From: Bacteroidales bacterium UBA3808
GTDB lineage: Bacteria; Bacteroidota; Bacteroidia; Bacteroidales; Paludibacteraceae
Reading direction: 5' to 3'
Length of the DNA: 64,000 bases
Assembly: GCA_002369075.1 (NCBI GenBank)
Contig: DFEG01000012.1
Span: forward strand, 11,143-75,142
Shown one piece after another: positions 51,074 through 59,400 of this stretch (the stretch's first letter is position 1; the number at the start of each line of letters is the position of its first letter). The notes beneath the pieces were generated by a model. It was not told the origin of the DNA. It did no database searches and worked only from the letters and a program-made list of their open reading frames with translations. The position numbers and the translations under genes were made by a program.

Positions 51074-52099
51074 TCAGTGATAAAAACGTGTTCCCGGTAA
51101 ACAGGAGAACGAATCAACCACGCCCACCACGGCTGACGGCTGATTGCTGACTTCTGACGGCTCCACTACAATCAGGGTGTGGATGGAGTGATGGTTCATC
51201 ATCTCGCCCGCCTCCACGATCTTCGCATCCTTGCTGATGGTCTTCGGGTTGCGGGACATGATCTCTTCAACCTTCGTATCGAAGAACGCTTTACCCAACC
51301 GTTGCATCGCCCTGCGTATATCACCGTCTGTTATTATTCCTACAAGAATGCTTGCCAATGAAGGGTCGGGGGTAGGCCTTTTCTCCACCACAATCCCTAT
51401 TCCAAGCGTACCTTTCGTCACAATCTCGATAGCTTCGGACATAGGCATCTCGGGCGTAAGGAACGGCAGATTCTCGGTAAACATCACATCTTCCACTTTC
51501 GCAAGCAGTTTGCGTCCCAAGTCTCCACCTGGGTGAAGCATCGCGAAATCGGTCGGTTGGAAATGCGTGACCTCTATCAGCGCACAAGCGAGTGCGTCGC
51601 CCATCGCCAACGTTGCGGTTGTGGAAGCCGTCGGAATAAGGTTCAGCGGATCCGCCTCACGCTCTACGGATATATTGAGATGCACCGCCGAATACTTGGC
51701 TAACAGCGAAGAATCGTTACCCGACATGCCGATAATAGGTATCTGTTTGGATTGGATGAGCGGCAGGAAACGCAACAACTCTTCCGTTGCACCCGAATAG
51801 GAGATAGCGAGCACAAGATCATCCGAACCCAGCATCCCTAAATCGCCATGGTAGGCGTCCAGAGGATTGAGGAAGAAAGCCGGCGTACCTGTCGAAGCCA
51901 GAGTCGCTGCTATCTTGGAGCCTATATGCCCCGACTTGCCGACACCCGTTACTACAACCTTGCCCTTGCAGGCACGGAGCATTTCAACCGCCCGGAGAAA
52001 GTTCTCGTCCACCCGTGATACAAGTGCTCGGATAGCTGCTGCCTCACACTCCAGACACTCCGCTGCCCGTTCTACAATATGCGAATATTCATTATTCAT
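51074..52099 (-). CDS. kdsD: D-arabinose-5-phosphate isomerase (KdsD/KpsF family)
   Basis: 341 aa. SIS domain (VVTGVGKSGHIGSKIAATLASTGTPAFFLNPLDAYHGDLGML, residues about 45-95) and two CBS domains in the C-terminal half. It isomerises ribulose 5-phosphate to arabinose 5-phosphate, the first step to Kdo for LPS. kdsC lies three genes upstream. Near the C-terminus EPSEVSNQPSAVVG is encoded by a ctgacggctgattgctgact-type word repeat (51128-51165). Overlaps the GT4 gene by four bases. Confidence 0.95.
   Translation of the reverse strand: MNNEYSHIVERAAECLECEAAAIRALVSRVDENFLRAVEMLRACKGKVVVTGVGKSGHIGSKIAATLASTGTPAFFLNPLDAYHGDLGMLGSDDLVLAISYSGATEELLRFLPLIQSKQIPIIGMSGNDSSLLAKYSAVHLNISVEREADPLNLIPTASTTATLAMGDALACALIEVTHFQPTDFAMLHPGGDLGRKLLAKVEDVMFTENLPFLTPEMPMSEAIEIVTKGTLGIGIVVEKRPTPDPSLASILVGIITDGDIRRAMQRLGKAFFDTKVEEIMSRNPKTISKDAKIVEAGEMMNHHSIHTLIVVEPSEVSNQPSAVVGVVDSFSCLPGTRFYH
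51128..51165. repeat. ctgattgctgact-type word repeat in kdsD
   Basis: Words cggctgacggctgattgctg / acttctgacggctcc, in frame in a loop of the last CBS domain. It resembles 4562-4580 and 28431-28475. Confidence 0.65.
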
Positions 52100-53253
52100 T
52101 GATCATTATTCATTATCTTCGTGAACGCAGCAGTCATGTTCGACCACGCGTATTTGGTTTTCTCTTTTTTCAAATACTCTGTATAAGACGCTTGACGCTC
52201 ATTCGTGAAATAGTCCGAAACATTCTCGGCGATAGCCCGCGCGGACGGCTCGCAGGCATAACCCATCCGATGGTCGTGGACTATCTCACCCAAACCGCCC
52301 ACGTTCGTTACCAGCATCGGTTTCTCGAAGTGGAACGCCACTTGCGTCACGCCCGACTGCGTAGCCGATTTATACGGCTGCACGATCAGATCGGCTGCTC
52401 CGAAATACTTGCGGAGGTCGGCATCGGGGATGAACTCATTACGCAGAATAACCCGTTCGTCAAGTCCATTCGCAGTTATCTGAGCGCGGTATTTGTCTTC
52501 ATGCTCGTAGAACTCGCCGGCGATAATCAGTTGCAATTCAGGGAGCCGGTCTTTCACTTTTGCAAAGGCATCAAGGAGCAAATCAAGTCCTTTATAGGCA
52601 CGCACTAATCCGAAGAAAAGCATATAGTTCTTCTTGGGGTCTAAGCCCAATGCCTTGCATGCTTCCTCTTTCGTCATCCGCTCACCGTAATGGTCATAGA
52701 TGGGATGCGGGGAGAACGCCTTTGGTTTAATTGAGAGTTGAGAACTGAGACTTGAGGATTCTATCTTTTCAATATCTTTTAACACACTGTCAGAAAGCGC
52801 CACAAAACCGTCTTGGGAAGCCACAAAATAGGGAGCAAAGAGTTTATCCAGTACGGAGGGTTCGTGGGGCATCATATTGTGCACCAAAGCGATTGCCTTG
52901 GTTTTTCCATTACGCCTTGCAATACGGGATATTAGTCCGTACGCAGGGGCGAAGAACGCCATCCAATAGCAGCATATCAACAAATCGGGTGCCGCTTTTC
53001 TGATTTGTTTTCCCACCTTCAGCCAATTCAACGGATTGCAGGAATTGAGCACACGGCGGACGTTCAGGTCCTTTGGAGCATTTTCTGCCGAATATTGCGT
53101 CTTGCCTGGAAAGAGGAACGAGGGGTATTGGAGCGTAAAGGTCCACACTTCCACTTCGTGCCCTTCTTCTGCGAACTGTCTTGCCAGACGCTCATTGAAC
53201 GTCGCCAGTCCGCCACGGTAAGGATAAGCAGTTCCTAAAAGTATGATTTTCAT
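52096..53253 (-). CDS. Family 4 glycosyltransferase
   Basis: 385 aa. GT-B fold: N-terminal AYPYRGGLATFNERLARQFAEEGHEVEVWTF, and the donor-binding C-domain with LFFGLVRAYKGLDLLLDAFAKV, FIPDADLRKYFGAADLIVQPYKSATQSGVTQVAFHFEKPMLVTNVGGLGEIV. Cytoplasmic, probably in LPS or capsule assembly. A word repeat (gagagttgagaactgagact, 52730-52755) gives the loop peptide SSSLSSQLSIK. Coupled by 4-base overlaps to ispD upstream and kdsD downstream. Confidence 0.92.
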   Translation of the reverse strand: MKIILLGTAYPYRGGLATFNERLARQFAEEGHEVEVWTFTLQYPSFLFPGKTQYSAENAPKDLNVRRVLNSCNPLNWLKVGKQIRKAAPDLLICCYWMAFFAPAYGLISRIARRNGKTKAIALVHNMMPHEPSVLDKLFAPYFVASQDGFVALSDSVLKDIEKIESSSLSSQLSIKPKAFSPHPIYDHYGERMTKEEACKALGLDPKKNYMLFFGLVRAYKGLDLLLDAFAKVKDRLPELQLIIAGEFYEHEDKYRAQITANGLDERVILRNEFIPDADLRKYFGAADLIVQPYKSATQSGVTQVAFHFEKPMLVTNVGGLGEIVHDHRMGYACEPSARAIAENVSDYFTNERQASYTEYLKKEKTKYAWSNMTAAFTKIMNNDQ

Positions 53254-53927
53254 AAGTCTTCGCGATAGGTTATTTTACGGTTTTGCTCTTCGCCCGGAAC
53301 TATATATACCGGTATCTCCGGGCTGTAATGATGGAGGATGCCGATATCATCTGTCGCAGCAATATTGCCTTGTTCTACGGCTTTGCGGAAAGTCTCAGCA
53401 ATGGTCTCCAAATGGAACGCCTGAGGCGTTTGTGCTCTCCAGACGGTCTCGCGCGGAGGCATGGAGGTCAGGCGGTTATGGTCGGTTATATAGATCGTGT
53501 CCGTAGAGGGCACCGCCACCGTGACGGCTTCGTGCTCCTCCAGCGCCTGGCACACATCCGCAATGATACGTTGGGATACATACGGTCGCGCCGCATCGTG
53601 GAGAAGTAGCGAAATGCATCTGCCAGGTTTGGCGGATTTCATGTACGCCTCTACGGCATGCCGGGACGACTCCCATCGCTCTGCCCCTCCGGGGATGATT
53701 GTGGTCACTTTCCGCCAATCATTCACTTGGCATAGCTCCTGCATGACGGATATATGGTCAGGGTGCATCACCACAGCTATCTCGTCAATGCTCGGCGCAA
53801 GCTCAAAGGCATCAATCGAGTGCTCTATGACAGACCGCCCGTCAGCGAGCGGCAGCAGCTGTTTCGGGGTGTTGCCTCCTACTCTGCTGCCAATCCCTCC
53901 GGCTAATATGACTGCTATATGTTTCAA
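53250..53927 (-). CDS. ispD: 2-C-methyl-D-erythritol 4-phosphate cytidylyltransferase
   Basis: 225 aa. The N-terminal VILAGGIGSRVGGNTPKQLLPLADGRSVIEHSI is the CTP-binding loop with conserved Arg and Lys; LLHDAARPYVSQRIIADV and TVAVPSTDTIYI are IspD-specific. It activates MEP with CTP in isoprenoid synthesis, the same route as ispG at 5663. The paralogous TarI/ribitol cytidylyltransferases are similar, and with a decayed CDP-glycerol-type transferase nearby a TarI-like role cannot be fully excluded. Confidence 0.85.
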   Translation of the reverse strand: MKHIAVILAGGIGSRVGGNTPKQLLPLADGRSVIEHSIDAFELAPSIDEIAVVMHPDHISVMQELCQVNDWRKVTTIIPGGAERWESSRHAVEAYMKSAKPGRCISLLLHDAARPYVSQRIIADVCQALEEHEAVTVAVPSTDTIYITDHNRLTSMPPRETVWRAQTPQAFHLETIAETFRKAVEQGNIAATDDIGILHHYSPEIPVYIVPGEEQNRKITYREDL

Positions 53928-53957
53928 ACTTCCTAATTTTCAAACTAAGGCTTTGCC
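53928..53957. repeat. Word-like repeat between ispD and kdsC
   Basis: Words ttcctaattttcaaactaag / gctttgcctcaaactttcaa join the two genes; same style as the other degenerate tracts. Confidence 0.5.
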
Positions 53958-54527
53958 TCAAACTTTCAAGCCTGCGAGTATCACATCCGCTACCTCACGG
54001 ATGGCACCTTGTCCGCCGGAGATGCTGAGGATATGAATATCCGCCTTGGCTCCCGAGGATTTGGTGATCGCTTTGACCTCGGGTCTTGCATTGGCTGGGC
54101 AGTAAGGGTGACCTACGGCGCGGAGAATATCCACGTCGTTGATGTCATCGCCCACATAGCAGACATCCATGAGACTGATATTCAGTTTGGCGCAGATGCG
54201 TTCCGCCGCCTGAAGTTTGGACATCGGAGGCAGTTCGTTGACGGCAAACCAGGAGGATGAGGTAAAGTCGTAGCGCGTTACAATCTTTCCTACCTTGCTA
54301 CCTACACCGAGGTAGAGAAAATCGACTCCGAGCTTCTCCGCACGCGCCTTGACTATGGGCGATTGCTCGGAGGTGAGAATACCGCAAGGAATACCGGCCT
54401 GCCGGAGCAGAACCATTCCCATTCCGTCATACACACAGAAACGCTTGAGTTCCTCGCCGTGCGCGGAATAATACATGGCGCCGTCGGTGAGACACCCGTC
54501 TACATCTGTGAGAAATAATTTTACCAT
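53958..54527 (-). CDS. kdsC: 3-deoxy-D-manno-octulosonate 8-phosphate phosphatase
   Basis: 189 aa. HAD-superfamily motif I LTDVDGCLTDG (residues 6-16), then RFCVYDGMGM and CGILTSEQSPIV (motif II), and CYVGDDINDVDILRAVG (motif III/IV). Small C0-type HAD phosphatase that forms tetramers and dephosphorylates Kdo-8-P. It pairs with kdsD for Kdo synthesis. The protein is slightly longer than the usual 165-175 residues at the C-terminus. Confidence 0.93.
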   Translation of the reverse strand: MVKLFLTDVDGCLTDGAMYYSAHGEELKRFCVYDGMGMVLLRQAGIPCGILTSEQSPIVKARAEKLGVDFLYLGVGSKVGKIVTRYDFTSSSWFAVNELPPMSKLQAAERICAKLNISLMDVCYVGDDINDVDILRAVGHPYCPANARPEVKAITKSSGAKADIHILSISGGQGAIREVADVILAGLKV

Positions 54528-54551
54528 TTCGTATTTCGTGATTTTAAATCT

Positions 54552-55571
54552 TTAATTCTCAAAAGCGTTCCATCCCTGGGCTTTGAGGGCAATCTCTTCA
54601 CCGTTGCGCCCGATCAGGTTGCAACCGTACTCGGGTTTGGTGATATGCCCGATTATATAGAGGTCGTCCACGGGAATCAGTTTCTCGTAATCGTCCAGAG
54701 AGCAGGTAAAGAGCAGTTCGTAGTCCTCGCCGCCGTTGAGCGCACAGGTGACGATATTGAGGTTCATCTCCTCTGCAAGCGCCGCCGCCTGATAGTCGAT
54801 GGGCAGTTTGTCCTCATAGACGCAACACCCAGCACCGGACTGGGTACAGATGTGCAGCAGTTCGGAGGAGAGACCGTCCGAGACATCCATCATCGCGGTG
54901 GGCTTGACTCCCGCCTTACGGAGCGATTCGAGGATGTCACGCCGAGCCTCGGGCTTGAGTTGGCGTTCGAGAAGGTACTCACGTCCCTCAAAAGCGGCGT
55001 GAGCCTTCTCTTCATCGCCCACAAGGCGCTCTCGCTCAAGCAGCTGGAGCCCCATGTACGCCGTGCCGAGGTTGCCGGAGACGCAGATGAGGTCGTTCAG
55101 TTTGGCGCCGTTGCGATAGACAATATCCTTCGCCGGCGCTGTTCCGAGGCAGGTGATGGAGATCGTGAGACCGGTCATGGAAGCGCACGTGTCACCTCCG
55201 ACAAGATCGACATTATACCGCTCGCACGCCAGACGGATACCGGAATAGAGAGCGTCTATATCTTCAACCGAAAAACGCTTTGAGATACCGAGCGAGACGG
55301 TGATCTGCGTCGGCGTGCCGTTCATGGCATAGATGTCCGAAAAATTGACCACAGCCGCCTTGTAGCCGAGGTGTTTGAGAGGTACGTACTCTAAGTTGAA
55401 ATGAATCCCCTCCAGCAGCATGTCTGTTGTCATAAGGACTTTCTTCGAGCCGAAATCCATGACGGCACAATCGTCTCCGATACCTTTCTTGGTCGAAGGC
55501 TGGACCGTCTTGAGGTCCTTGGTAAGATGTTTGATGAGTCCGAACTCACCGTATTTAGCAATTTCTGTCAT
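54552..55571 (-). CDS. thiL: Thiamine-monophosphate kinase
   Basis: 339 aa from ATG 55571; a GTG two codons upstream is possible. Motifs: IGDDCAVMDFGSKKVLMTTDMLLEGIHF (ATP and metal site), KAAVVNFSDIYAMNGTP, VGGDTCAS, MMDVSDGLSSELLHIC and NGGEDYELLFT. It makes thiamine diphosphate from TMP using ATP. A TACCTTTG -7 box lies at 55592-55599 without a clear -33. First gene of the minus-strand run towards kdsD. Confidence 0.95.
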   Translation of the reverse strand: MTEIAKYGEFGLIKHLTKDLKTVQPSTKKGIGDDCAVMDFGSKKVLMTTDMLLEGIHFNLEYVPLKHLGYKAAVVNFSDIYAMNGTPTQITVSLGISKRFSVEDIDALYSGIRLACERYNVDLVGGDTCASMTGLTISITCLGTAPAKDIVYRNGAKLNDLICVSGNLGTAYMGLQLLERERLVGDEEKAHAAFEGREYLLERQLKPEARRDILESLRKAGVKPTAMMDVSDGLSSELLHICTQSGAGCCVYEDKLPIDYQAAALAEEMNLNIVTCALNGGEDYELLFTCSLDDYEKLIPVDDLYIIGHITKPEYGCNLIGRNGEEIALKAQGWNAFEN

Positions 55572-55605
55572 AATCACACATAATGGGCATGCAAAGGTAC
55601 GAAAA

Positions 55606-55640
55606 TAAATTGAAAATTGAAAATTGAAAATTGAAAATTA
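55606..55640. repeat. Tandem attgaaa repeat between thiL and ruvA
   Basis: About four copies of a 9-bp unit (attgaaaat / tgaaaattg register) between the divergent genes; lies just upstream of the thiL -7 element and of the ruvA promoter. Confidence 0.75.
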
Positions 55641-55680
55641 ATAAAAATGGCACTCTTTTTATAAAAAAATGCGTGCGCGC

Positions 55681-55711
55681 TTGCGTATATGGAAAAAAAG
55701 TTGTACATTTG
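55681..55711 (+). promoter_or_regulatory. Promoter of ruvA
   Basis: TTG (55681-55683), 20 bp, TACATTTG (55704-55711). Start near 55718, about 11 nt before the ATG at 55729, so the message is almost leaderless. This decides the ruvA start. Confidence 0.85.
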
Positions 55712-55728
55712 CGGGCTTTTTGTGTATT

Positions 55729-56373
55729 ATGATTGAATATATCAAAGGAACATTAACTGATTTGAACCCGACGGAAGCCGTTGTGGAAGCTGCGGGAGTG
55801 GGATACGGAATTGCCATTACCCTGCCGGGCTACAGCGCATTGGTGGGGAAAGAGGCTAACGGCGAAGGGTCGGAGGCTAAAGGCGAGGTGGTGAAGTTGT
55901 TTGTCACGGAAATCATCCGAGAGGATACGCACGAGGTGTACGGCTTTGTGACGAAAGCAGAGCGGCAGCTCTTTGAGTTGCTCATGACGGTGAGTGGCGT
56001 AGGCGCCTCCACCGCCCGGATGATCATGAGTGCGTTCAGTGCCGAGGAGTTGCGAATGCTCATCGCTACCGGTAATGCCAAAGCCATGGCAAAAGTCAAA
56101 GGACTGGGACCAAAGACCGCACAGAGGATTATCGTGGATCTGAAGGACAAGGCAATCAAACTGGATCTCGGCGCCGGTTCAGAACCGGAGCAAGCCGGCC
56201 ATGCGGGTATGTTGTTCGAAGAAGAGAACGGCGTGAAAGCCGAGGCGGTAAGCGCCCTGACAATGTTAGGATTCCCGACGGCGGCAAGCGGAAAAGCAGT
56301 GGATAAGATTTTAAAGAACGATCCTTCACTCAAAGTGGAGGCGGTCATTCGCGAGGCGCTAAAAATGCTCTGA
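55729..56373 (+). CDS. ruvA: Holliday junction branch migration protein RuvA
   Basis: 214 aa from ATG 55729 (MIEYIKGTL). Domain I OB-fold with VEAAGVGYGIAITLPGY, domain II with two helix-hairpin-helix motifs (LMTVSGVGASTARMIMSAF, AKVKGLGPKTAQRIIVDLKDK) and the small domain III (AVSALTMLGFPTAASGKAVDKIL) that binds RuvB. It is longer than the usual about 195-205 aa, partly because the OB-fold loop holds KEANGEGSEAKGE from a short repeat (55855-55888). Ends just before the repeat that leads into sprA. Confidence 0.96.
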   Translation: MIEYIKGTLTDLNPTEAVVEAAGVGYGIAITLPGYSALVGKEANGEGSEAKGEVVKLFVTEIIREDTHEVYGFVTKAERQLFELLMTVSGVGASTARMIMSAFSAEELRMLIATGNAKAMAKVKGLGPKTAQRIIVDLKDKAIKLDLGAGSEPEQAGHAGMLFEEENGVKAEAVSALTMLGFPTAASGKAVDKILKNDPSLKVEAVIREALKML

Positions 56374-56374
56374 T

Positions 56375-56431
56375 AGACCGCTTCGCTCAAAGACAAAAGA
56401 CCGCAGGCTATGCCTGCTAAAAGAACAAAGA
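56375..56431 (+). repeat. aaagaccgc-type repeat carrying the sprA start codon
   Basis: The first 30 bases (agaccgcttcgctcaaagac, then aaaagaccgc) are identical to part of the gldG tract at 33368-33397. The second unit has a perfect hairpin gcaggc-tat-gcctgc (56404-56418). The sprA ATG (56410-56412) lies in its loop. Confidence 0.85.
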
Positions 56432-59400
56432 CGATTTTGTATAAGCAAATACGATATATATTACTGATTAGTCTAATTCTGTGGTTGCCTATGGCGGCCA
56501 TGGGTGTTTCTGCCCAGACGAGGGGCAAGAGCCTGAAAGAACTGGTCGCTGAAGAGAAAGCCCGGAAGGAAGCTGAGAAAGCTGCCAAAGAGGCAGAAAA
56601 AGCCAAGGAGAAAGAGGAGGAGACAAAACGGGAGGCCGCCCGAAAAGCGCGGGAAGAACGGACCAAGAGAGCGTTGGAGGAGGTTGAGGCAGGGAAGACA
56701 CCGGAAGAAGTAGCGGATTTCGTGACCGAGACGGACAGCAGTTATTGGGCGCCCACGCGTGTCAGACAACTCGGAGCCCAGAATTTCGGAGAACTGACCA
56801 AGCCGGTAAGCACATTGGATCTGCAGGACCCGGACAACATCACCACTACGGTTGAATACCGGCCGGAGACGGGCACGTACGTCATCCGCACGAAATTAGG
56901 AGACACGGACATCACGACGCCCTACATGCTGACACAGGACGAGTACAACCACTACGCAGAGCGCCGGATCATGCACTCATACTGGCAGCAGAAGATAGGC
57001 GAAGTGGAGCATAACAACGAGAGCAAGTTCGACATCACCGACATGAAGTTCAACATCGGTCCCGCGGACAAAGTGTTCGGTCCCGGCGGTGTGCAACTGA
57101 AGATGCAGGGAAGTGCGGAGCTGCTCTTCGGTTTCAAGCATCAATATATTGAAAACCCATCTCTTACATTACGTGCAAGGAACAATAACATCTTCGATTT
57201 CGACGAGAAGATCCAAGCCAGTATTCAAGGTAAGGTGGGTCAGAAGCTGAACTTCAACATGTCCTACAACACCGAGGCTTCTTTTGCCTTTGACCAGCAG
57301 AACCTGAAACTGAACTACAAGGGCGAGGAGGATGACATTATCCAGTCCTTGGAGGCGGGTAACGTGACGATGGATCTGCCGAGTTCGCTCATCCGGGGTA
57401 GTCAGGCGTTGTTCGGTCTCAAGGCGAACCTGAAATTCGGCAAGCTGAAGATCCAGGCCCTGATTTCCCAGCAGAACAGCCAGGCACAGACGGTGAGCAG
57501 CAAGGGCGGTGCACAGATGACCAAGTTCGACGTGAGCGGCGACAGTTACGACGAGAACCGGCACTTCTTCCTGAGCCATTTCTTCCGCGACCACTACGAG
57601 GAAGCCATGGCGAGTGTACCTTACGTAGCGAGTGGCGCCAAGATCAACAAGATCGAGGTCTGGATCACGAACAAACGCGGTAACTATGACCAGGCGCGCA
57701 ACATAGTAGCCTTCACCGACTTGGGCGAAAGCAGCCTGCATACGCAGCACAACTGGGGGGGGACACCGCGTACACTGCCGGACAACAACGCCAACGGGTT
57801 GTACGGGTTTGTACAGGGTACCGCGTTCCGCGACCTGCAACAGACGAGCACCGTTCTGGAAGGACAGAACGGAATGGAAGGCGGCAGTGACTTCGAGAAG
57901 ATTGAGAGCGCGCGCTTGCTCAACAGCAGCGAGTACACACTCAACAGCGCCTTGGGATATATTTCGCTCAAATCGGCACTGAACCAGGACGAAGTACTGG
58001 CTGTCGCCTACGAGTACACCTATAACGGCAAAGTCTATCAGGTGGGTGAGTTCTCGACGGATCAGGTGAGCGACAGTAATGCCGTGGGGCAGAACAAATC
58101 CGTTGCCTTGGCGTTGAAGATGCTGAAGAGCAGCGCCAATGCACCCTACAGGAAGAACCGCGGTACGTGGGACCTTATGATGAAGAATATCTATTCGTTG
58201 GGGGCAACCAGTATTCAGGCGGACAAGTTCGAGTTGTACATCATGTACCGCAACGACTCGGTGGGCACGGACGTGCAGTACCTCAACGAGGGACCAGTTA
58301 GTGGCAAGCAGCTGTTGCGCGTAATGGATCTCGACCGATTGGACCAGAAGCATAACGCAAGCCCCGATGGACGGTTCGATTTCTTGGAGGGCATCACGGT
58401 TTACTCAAGCGGAGGCAAGATCATCTTCCCTGTTCTGGAGCCTTTCGGAAGCCACTTGGCGTATGTGTTGGGCAACGACAGCCGGCTGGTAAACAAATAC
58501 TGTTTCCAGGAGTTGTACGACTCGACGCTGGTCATTGCACAGGAGATGAGCGAAAAAAACAAGTTCCACCTTACCGGTAAATACAAAGGAACCAACGGCA
58601 GCGAGATCCGTCTGGGTGCGATGAATGTGCCGAGAGGCTCGGTGACGGTGACCGCCGGTGGTGCCACACTGATAGAGAACGTCGATTATACCGTGGACTA
58701 CACCATGGGAACAGTGACGATCTTAAACACGTCCATCCTTGAGAGCGGTACGAATGTGGATGTGAAGTTGGAGAACCAGAGCACGTTCTCCATGCAGCGT
58801 AAGAGCCTCTTCGGAGCCCACCTGGAGTACGAGTTCAACAAGGATCTGGTAATCGGCGGAACGATCATGCATCTGCGCGAACGGCCGCTGACAACGAAGG
58901 TGAACACGGGTATGGAACCGTTGGCGAACACCATCTGGGGTATCAACGGTAGTTGGAAGACGGAGATGCAGTGGCTGACCAACGCGATTGACAAGATTCC
59001 ATGGATTACGGCAACCGCTCCGTCCACCTTCCAGATAAACGCAGAGTTCGCACACCTCATCCCCGGACACACGAGCGATGTGGGCAAGGTAGGTACGGCG
59101 TATATCGATGATTTCGAGAACACTACGACCAATATTGACGTACATTACCCCAGTTACTGGTTCTTGGCATCCACGCCGAGTGTTTTCGCGGAGTCGAAGG
59201 ACATCAACCGGACGAGTTACAACAAGAACCGCGCACATCTGTCGTGGTTTGCCGTTGATCCTATTTTCGGCTACCCGCAGACAAACACGCCGGCACATAT
59301 CCGCAACGATTTGGCGGCGCTGAGTGATCACCGCACGCGTATCGTCTATCAGGATGAGATCTATCCTAACAAACAGGAGGCGAGCAACGTAGATACGAAA

